A DNA stretch of 64,000 nt from Kosakonia arachidis (GTDB taxonomy: Bacteria; Pseudomonadota; Gammaproteobacteria; Enterobacterales; Enterobacteriaceae): positions 221,301 through 285,300 of the forward strand of contig NZ_FPAU01000002.1 in NCBI RefSeq assembly GCF_900116535.1. The letters run 5' to 3'. Made by a program: the position numbers and the translations under genes. The notes under the pieces are model-generated. The model ran no database searches. It was not told the origin of the DNA and was given only the letters and a program-made list of their open reading frames with translations. Position 1 is the stretch's first letter, and every line of letters begins with the position of its first letter. Below, piece after piece: positions 59,021-64,000 of this stretch.

Positions 59021-59045
59021 TCCCCGCGGCTACGGCGGCGGGGGA
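59021..59045 (+). repeat. GC-rich hairpin in the togM leader
   Basis: TCCCCGC pairs with GCGGGG(G)A around a short loop, 50 bp before the togM start. No T-run follows, so it is more likely an mRNA leader structure than a terminator. Confidence 0.45.
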
Positions 59046-59094
59046 AAGTCACTCTCCGAATCCGTATTACACATTGTTCGCCAGGTAGGTATGT

Positions 59095-59985
59095 ATGAAT
59101 GAAAACAGACTGCTGGGATTGGCCTGGATATCACCCTACATTATTGGGCTGATAGTCTTTACGGCTTTCCCATTCATTTCATCATTCTTTCTCAGTTTTA
59201 CTGAGTACGATTTGATGAGTCCGCCGGTATTTAACGGCATCGAAAACTATCGCTACATGTTTACGGAAGATACCCTCTTCTGGAAATCAATGGGCGTGAC
59301 TTTTGCTTATGTCTTTTTGACCATCCCACTGAAGCTTGCCTTTGCGCTGGGTATTGCTTTTGTGTTGAATTTTAAACTTCGCGGTATCGGCTTTTTCCGT
59401 ACGGCTTACTACATTCCGTCCATTCTCGGCAGCTCTGTCGCCATTGCCGTGCTGTGGCGCGCACTGTTCGCCATTGATGGCCTGTTGAACAGCTTTATTG
59501 GCGTGTTCGGCCTGGATCCGGTGAACTGGCTGGGCGAACCGTCGCTGGCACTGATGTCGGTGACACTGCTGCGTGTGTGGCAGTTTGGCTCTGCCATGGT
59601 GATCTTCCTTGCTGCTCTGCAAAACGTCCCGCAATCCCAGTACGAAGCGGCAATGATCGATGGTGCCAGCAAGTGGCAGATGTTCATGAAAGTGACCGTA
59701 CCGCTGATTACGCCGGTGATTTTCTTCAACTTTATTATGCAGACCACACAGGCGTTCCAGGAGTTTACCGGCCCGTATGTCATTACTGGCGGTGGCCCGA
59801 CCTATTACACCTATCTGTTCTCGCTCTACATCTACGATACCGCCTTCAAATATTTCGATATGGGCTACGGTGCAGCGCTGGCCTGGGTTCTGTTCCTGGT
59901 CGTCGCGGTCTTTGCCGCCATCGCCTTTAAATCCTCGAAATATTGGGTGTTCTACTCTGCCGATAAGGGAGGCAAAAATGGCTGA
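59095..59985 (+). CDS. togM: Oligogalacturonide ABC transporter permease TogM
   Basis: A 296-residue inner-membrane permease of the MalF type. About six hydrophobic segments; the ATPase-coupling EAA loop is EAAMIDGASKWQMFMKVTVP (about 181-200). With TogN, TogA and TogB it imports short oligogalacturonides from pectin breakdown. Assignment to Tog rather than another sugar importer rests on the gene order togMNAB-ogl, the KdgR boxes and kdgF next door. The stop overlaps the togN start by 8 bp. Confidence 0.9.
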   Translation: MNENRLLGLAWISPYIIGLIVFTAFPFISSFFLSFTEYDLMSPPVFNGIENYRYMFTEDTLFWKSMGVTFAYVFLTIPLKLAFALGIAFVLNFKLRGIGFFRTAYYIPSILGSSVAIAVLWRALFAIDGLLNSFIGVFGLDPVNWLGEPSLALMSVTLLRVWQFGSAMVIFLAALQNVPQSQYEAAMIDGASKWQMFMKVTVPLITPVIFFNFIMQTTQAFQEFTGPYVITGGGPTYYTYLFSLYIYDTAFKYFDMGYGAALAWVLFLVVAVFAAIAFKSSKYWVFYSADKGGKNG

Positions 59986-60880
59986 TATCCAACATCTCAC
60001 GCCGGGCATGAAGGAAGCCGAACATGAAGTGGCGCGCACCCTGCGTCGTGAGAAAATCAGCGCCTGGATCCGCTATACGATCCTGCTCTTTGTCGGGCTG
60101 TTAATGCTTTACCCGCTGGTGTGGATGTTCTCGGCGTCGTTTAAACCGAACCACGAAATCTTCACCACGCTGGGGCTGTGGCCTACGCACGCAACATGGG
60201 ATGGTTTTATCAACGGCTGGAAAACCGGGACGGAGTACACCTTCGGCCATTACATGCTGAACACCTTCAAGTATGTGATCCCGAAAGTGATCCTGACGAT
60301 CATCTCCTCAACAGTGGTGGCTTACGGCTTTGCCCGCTTTGAGATCCCGTGGAAGAATTTCTGGTTCGGCACACTGATCGCCACCATGCTACTGCCGAGC
60401 ACCGTGTTGCTGATCCCGCAGTACCTGATGTTCCGTGAAATGGGCATGCTTAACAGCTATATGCCGCTCTATCTGCCGCTGGCTTTCGCCACGCAAGGTT
60501 TCTTCGTCTTTATGTTGATTCAGTTCTTACGCGGCGTGCCGCGCGACATGGAAGAAGCGGCGCAGATTGACGGGTGTAACTCCTGGCAGGTGCTGTGGTA
60601 TGTGGTGGTGCCGATCCTGAAACCGGCCATTATCTCCGTCGCGCTGTTCCAGTTCATGTGGTCAATGAACGACTTTATCGGGCCGCTGATTTACGTCTAT
60701 AGCGTGGATAAATACCCGATCGCACTGGCGCTGAAAATGTCCATCGACGTGACCGAAGGTGCGCCGTGGAACGAAATTCTGGCAATGGCGAGTATCTCCA
60801 TTCTGCCGTCCATCATTGTCTTCTTCCTGGCACAACGCTACTTCGTACAGGGCGTAACCAGCAGCGGAATTAAAGGTTAA
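59978..60880 (+). CDS. togN: Oligogalacturonide ABC transporter permease TogN
   Basis: A 300-residue inner-membrane permease of the MalG type, partner of TogM. Six hydrophobic segments and the EAA loop EAAQIDGCNSWQVLWYVVVP. The frame is open 67 codons further upstream inside togM, but MADIQHLTPGM at 59978, after GGGAGGC, is the family-type start. It overlaps togM by 8 bp and is followed by togA after 12 bp. Confidence 0.9.
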   Translation: MADIQHLTPGMKEAEHEVARTLRREKISAWIRYTILLFVGLLMLYPLVWMFSASFKPNHEIFTTLGLWPTHATWDGFINGWKTGTEYTFGHYMLNTFKYVIPKVILTIISSTVVAYGFARFEIPWKNFWFGTLIATMLLPSTVLLIPQYLMFREMGMLNSYMPLYLPLAFATQGFFVFMLIQFLRGVPRDMEEAAQIDGCNSWQVLWYVVVPILKPAIISVALFQFMWSMNDFIGPLIYVYSVDKYPIALALKMSIDVTEGAPWNEILAMASISILPSIIVFFLAQRYFVQGVTSSGIKG

Positions 60881-60892
60881 GAGGGAAGTATC

Positions 60893-62020
60893 ATGGCTGA
60901 AGTGATTTTCAACAAACTGGAAAAGGTCTACTCCAACGGGTTTAAAGCGGTACATGGTATCGACCTGAAAATTGCCGACGGTGAATTTATGGTGATTGTC
61001 GGCCCAAGCGGCTGCGCCAAATCCACCACCCTGCGTATGCTGGCAGGCCTTGAAACCATCAGCGGCGGTGAAGTGCGTATCGGCGAGAAGATCGTCAATA
61101 ACCTTGCACCGAAGGCGCGCGGTATTGCTATGGTGTTTCAGAACTACGCGCTCTACCCGCATATGACCGTGCGGGAAAACCTCGCCTTCGGCCTGAAGCT
61201 GAGCAAGCTGCCGAAAGATGAGATCACCAAACAGGTGGATGAAGCGGCGAAAATCCTCGAACTGGAAGAACTGATGGACCGACTGCCACGTCAGCTTTCC
61301 GGTGGCCAGGCACAGCGTGTGGCGGTCGGCCGCGCGATTGTGAAAAAACCGGATGTATTCTTGTTCGATGAACCGCTGTCGAATCTCGACGCCAAACTGC
61401 GCGCTTCTATGCGCATCCGCATTTCCGACCTGCACAAACAGTTGAAAAAATCCGGTAAACCGGCAACCACCGTGTATGTCACCCACGATCAGACCGAAGC
61501 GATGACCATGGGCGATCGTATTTGCGTGATGAAGCTCGGCCATATCATGCAGGTCGATACCCCGGACAACCTCTATCACTACCCGAAAAACATGTTCGTG
61601 GCGGGCTTTATCGGCGCGCCGGAAATGAACATCAAACCGGCAAAAATTGTGAAAAAAGGCGAGCAACTGCATATCACCCTCGGTCACGAAACGCTGGCAC
61701 TGGATGCGCGTCAGCAGGAGAAAGTCGCGGGCTATGCCGACAAAGAAGTGTTCTTCGGCGTGCGCCCGGAATTTGTCTCCGTTGCCGATGAGCCGTTTGA
61801 TGAAGACTGCGGTAGCGGCGATCTGGTGCGTGTCGAAAACATGGGTCACGAATTCTTTATTTACCTGAAAGTCGCTGACTACGAATTAACGGCACGAATC
61901 CCTTCCGATGAAGCTAAGCCAATGATTGCAAAGGGACTTCATCGTAAGGTGTATTTTAAGTTTGATATGAATAAGTGTCATATTTTTGACGCAAAAACAG
62001 AACAGAACATTTCCCTATAA
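60893..62020 (+). CDS. togA: Oligogalacturonide ABC transporter ATPase TogA
   Basis: A 375-residue ATPase of the UgpC/MalK type. The P-loop reads GPSGCAKST (37-45), with Ala42 in place of the usual Gly before Lys43; Walker B is VFLFDEPLSNLD, the signature LSGGQAQRVAVGRA, and the switch His lies in TVYVTHDQTEAM. A C-terminal TOBE domain follows (from about 240). Because the rest of the motifs are intact the protein is probably active. A 141-bp gap with a strong hairpin separates it from togB. Confidence 0.92.
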   Translation: MAEVIFNKLEKVYSNGFKAVHGIDLKIADGEFMVIVGPSGCAKSTTLRMLAGLETISGGEVRIGEKIVNNLAPKARGIAMVFQNYALYPHMTVRENLAFGLKLSKLPKDEITKQVDEAAKILELEELMDRLPRQLSGGQAQRVAVGRAIVKKPDVFLFDEPLSNLDAKLRASMRIRISDLHKQLKKSGKPATTVYVTHDQTEAMTMGDRICVMKLGHIMQVDTPDNLYHYPKNMFVAGFIGAPEMNIKPAKIVKKGEQLHITLGHETLALDARQQEKVAGYADKEVFFGVRPEFVSVADEPFDEDCGSGDLVRVENMGHEFFIYLKVADYELTARIPSDEAKPMIAKGLHRKVYFKFDMNKCHIFDAKTEQNISL

Positions 62021-62058
62021 AAACGAAATCCTTCGGGATATGCCGAGGCGGCAAGTCG

Positions 62059-62099
62059 GTGCATCCCCGGTAGCTTATCAGTAAGTGACCGGGGTGCAC
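62059..62099 (+). repeat. Intercistronic hairpin between togA and togB
   Basis: GTGCATCCCCGGT (62059-62071) pairs with ACCGGGGTGCAC (62088-62099), a 12-bp stem with one bulged T, and CTTA/TAAG inside the loop extend it. No T-run follows. It lies in the middle of the 141-bp gap between togA and togB. Confidence 0.8.
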
Positions 62100-62161
62100 T
62101 GGCGCAGCCAACAAAGCGGCAACCTGAAGAACGAAGTTTAAACAAACTCTGGAGTATAAAA

Positions 62162-63451
62162 ATGAAAAAAGTGCTTATAGGCGCCGTTATCTCCGCAACG
62201 CTGGGCATGTGCGCTGTACCCGCAACTGCTGCTGATAATGTCGACCTGCGTATGTCCTGGTGGGGGGGCAACGGTCGTCATCAGGTAACATTAAAAGCGC
62301 TGGAAGAGTTTCACAAACAGCATCCGAACATTGACGTTAAATCCGAATACACCGGCTGGGATGGCCATCTCTCCCGTCTGACCACACAAATTGCGGGCGG
62401 CACCGAACCGGATGTAATGCAAACCAACTGGAACTGGTTGCCGATTTTCTCGAAAAGCGGCGAAGGTTTTTACGACCTGAATAAGGTAAAAGACATTATC
62501 GATTTGAGCCAGTTCGACGCCAAAGAGCTGCAATCCACCACCATTGACGGCAAGCTGAACGGCATTCCGATCTCCGTTACCGCGCGTGTCTTCTACTTTA
62601 ACGATGAGCAGTGGAAAAAAGCGGGCGTCGCCTTCCCAAAAACCTGGGATGAGCTGTTAGCTGCAGGCAAAACTTTCGAAAGCAAACTCGGCAAACAATA
62701 TTACCCGGTGGTACTGGAGCACCAGGATACGCTGGCGCTGCTGAACTCTTACATGGTGCAGAAGTACAACATTCCGGCCGTTGACGAAAAAGCGAAGAAA
62801 TTCAGCTACAGCAGTGAGCAGTGGGTGGAATTCTTCCAGATGTATAAAAAACTGGTCGATAGCCATGTGATGCCGGACACCAAATATTATGCGTCGTTCG
62901 GTAAGAGCAACATGTATGAGATGAAGCCGTGGATCGAAGGTGAATGGGGCGGTACTTATATGTGGAACTCCACCATCACCAAATACTCCGACAACCTGAA
63001 GCCGCCAGCCAAACTGGTGCTGGGTGATTACCCGATGCTGCCAGGCGCAACAGACGCAGGTCTGTTCTTCAAACCAGCGCAGATGTTGTCGATTGGTAAA
63101 TCCACCAAACATCCGAAAGAAGCAGCAGAGGTGATCAACTTCCTGCTCAACAGCAAAGAGGGTGTGGAAACGCTGGGTCTGGAGCGTGGGGTGCCACTGA
63201 GCAAAGCCGCAGTACAAACGCTGACCGCCAACGGCGCGATCAAAGAGAGCGATCCCTCGGTGGCGGGTCTGCGCCTGGCGCAGTCTCTGCCGACCAAACT
63301 CTCTGTTTCGCCGTACTTTGATGATCCGCAAATTGTTGCCCAGTTCGGCACAGCGATTCAGTACATCGATTATGGTCAGAAATCCGTGGTAGAAACAGCC
63401 GCTGACTTCCAGCGCCAGGCTGAACGTATCCTGAAACGCGCTATGCGCTAA
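62162..63451 (+). CDS. togB: Oligogalacturonide-binding periplasmic protein TogB
   Basis: A 429-residue extracellular-solute-binding protein of the MalE/UgpB type (family 1). A signal peptide of about 23 residues ends in ATA before ADNVDLRMSWWGG. Tryptophan-rich stretches (WWGGNGRH, YTGWDGH, NWNWLP) suit sugar stacking. It would deliver oligogalacturonides to TogMN. It has its own TGGAG ribosome site after the togA-togB hairpin, and a terminator follows. Confidence 0.92.
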   Translation: MKKVLIGAVISATLGMCAVPATAADNVDLRMSWWGGNGRHQVTLKALEEFHKQHPNIDVKSEYTGWDGHLSRLTTQIAGGTEPDVMQTNWNWLPIFSKSGEGFYDLNKVKDIIDLSQFDAKELQSTTIDGKLNGIPISVTARVFYFNDEQWKKAGVAFPKTWDELLAAGKTFESKLGKQYYPVVLEHQDTLALLNSYMVQKYNIPAVDEKAKKFSYSSEQWVEFFQMYKKLVDSHVMPDTKYYASFGKSNMYEMKPWIEGEWGGTYMWNSTITKYSDNLKPPAKLVLGDYPMLPGATDAGLFFKPAQMLSIGKSTKHPKEAAEVINFLLNSKEGVETLGLERGVPLSKAAVQTLTANGAIKESDPSVAGLRLAQSLPTKLSVSPYFDDPQIVAQFGTAIQYIDYGQKSVVETAADFQRQAERILKRAMR

Positions 63452-63468
63452 CATTTTTCCGTCACGAC

Positions 63469-63501
63469 ATACCCTGCTCGCCTGCGGCAGGGTATTTTTT
63501 T
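63469..63501 (+). terminator. togB terminator
   Basis: ATACCCTGC (63469-63477), 9-base loop, GCAGGGTAT (63487-63495) and a T-run. It lies 17 bp after togB and only 17 bp before ogl, so ogl may be served by read-through. Confidence 0.88.
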
Positions 63502-63517
63502 ATCTGAGGAGCCGCAG

Positions 63518-64000
63518 ATGGCAAAGGGAAAAATTGTTCAACTCACCTTCCGTCGCCAACACGATGAAAAAACGGGGCATGAGGTTATCCGCCTGACGCC
63601 GCCGCACATTATTTGTCACCGCAATTACTTCTACCAAAAATGCTTTACCCGCGACGGCGGGAAACTCCTCTTCGGCGGCGCGTTTGAAGGTCACTGGAAC
63701 TACTATTTGCTGGATCTCGTCCGTCAAGACGCAATACAGTTAACCGAAGGTGCCGGGGATAATACTTTCGGCGGCTTTTTATCGGCGGACGATCGTTCGC
63801 TGTGGTATGTGAAAAACACCCGCGAATTGCGGTGCGTTGATCTGCACACGCTTGAAGAGCACATCGTTTATCAAGTGGATGATGACTGGGTAGCTTATGG
63901 CACCTGGGTGGCAAATTCTGCTTGCACAAAACTGGTCGGCATCGAAATCAAGAAAAGCGACTGGCAACCGCTGACCGACTGGCAAAAATTCCGCGACTTC
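63518..64000 (+). CDS. ogl: Oligogalacturonate lyase Ogl, N-terminal part (cut by window end)
   Basis: The first 161 codons of a family PL22 lyase that cleaves digalacturonate and short unsaturated oligogalacturonides in the cytoplasm, giving the unsaturated monomer that KdgF opens. The start MAKGKIVQLTFRRQ and motifs HRNYFYQKCFTRDGGKLLF and EGHWNYYLLDL are as in Dickeya/Yersinia Ogl from memory; a seven-bladed propeller is expected. GAGGA precedes the ATG at 63518. The remaining half of the gene lies beyond the window. Confidence 0.9.
   Translation, partial: MAKGKIVQLTFRRQHDEKTGHEVIRLTPPHIICHRNYFYQKCFTRDGGKLLFGGAFEGHWNYYLLDLVRQDAIQLTEGAGDNTFGGFLSADDRSLWYVKNTRELRCVDLHTLEEHIVYQVDDDWVAYGTWVANSACTKLVGIEIKKSDWQPLTDWQKFRDF

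Noticed and set aside
60662-61849. Open frame of 395 codons on the minus strand
   Set aside because: Antisense to togN and togA, which have intact permease and ATPase motifs; it is rich in His and Phe in the way of a shadow frame.

Overview
The window is chromosomal DNA of a member of the Enterobacteriaceae. Almost every gene from position 1 to about 49,700 matches in order and orientation two blocks of the Escherichia coli chromosome: rpoS to iap, and rlmM to galR, then lysA-lysR-ygeA. Many proteins differ from their E. coli counterparts (as I remember them) by only a few residues per hundred. Three things point away from Escherichia towards the Kosakonia/Klebsiella/Enterobacter side of the family: a cysG copy heading the cysDNC operon, a beta-glucoside PTS block between galR and lysA, and an oligogalacturonide uptake locus after ygeA. 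The genus is an inference; no 16S or other decisive marker is in the window.

Layout. 1-6,400: rpoS (cut by the window edge) and nlpD, then the overlapping pcm-surE-truD-ispF-ispD-ftsB genes and ygbE, all leftward. 6,469-10,856: sulfate activation operon cysG-cysD-cysN-cysC, leftward, with a CysB-type control region. 11,078-12,529: iap, then a gene-poor stretch with a probable decayed gene at a junction that is about 60 kb apart in E. coli. 12,530-19,400: rlmM, ygdD, gcvA, the sRNA GcvB, ygdI, csdA-csdE, tcdA, mltA. 19,598-19,799: two initiator tRNA genes. 19,875-34,508: amiC, argA with two ARG boxes, then recD-recB-ptrA and recC. 34,521-41,088: prepilin-like ppdC-ygdB-ppdB-ppdA, thyA, lgt, ptsP, rppH. 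41,089-41,769: a non-coding stretch with the DnaA-box arrangement of DARS2. 41,770-48,123: mutH, ygdQ, ygdR, tas, lplT-aas. 48,208-48,486: sRNA genes omrA and omrB. 48,728: galR.

Accessory parts. 49,761-55,119 holds a REP element and a leftward four-gene unit: a PTS IIC permease without its own IIA/IIB, a GH1 6-phospho-beta-glucosidase, a UxuR/ExuR-like GntR regulator and a GNAT acetyltransferase. A LacI-type regulator is divergent from it, and the shared intergenic region has three similar palindromes spaced 63 and 31 bp apart, close to whole helical turns. 58,266-64,000 is a pectin-fragment module: kdgF, the ABC importer togMNAB, and oligogalacturonate lyase ogl (cut by the window end). KdgR-like palindromes and a CRP-like site precede these genes. 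Together they would import oligogalacturonides from plant cell walls, cleave them and linearise the product, which fits a plant-associated life.

I found no wholly unknown system. The best leads are the beta-glucoside locus with its phased operators, the paired KdgR promoter modules, the hairpin between togA and togB, the Gln-Asn repeat tail on FtsB, and the gene remnant at the iap/rlmM junction.
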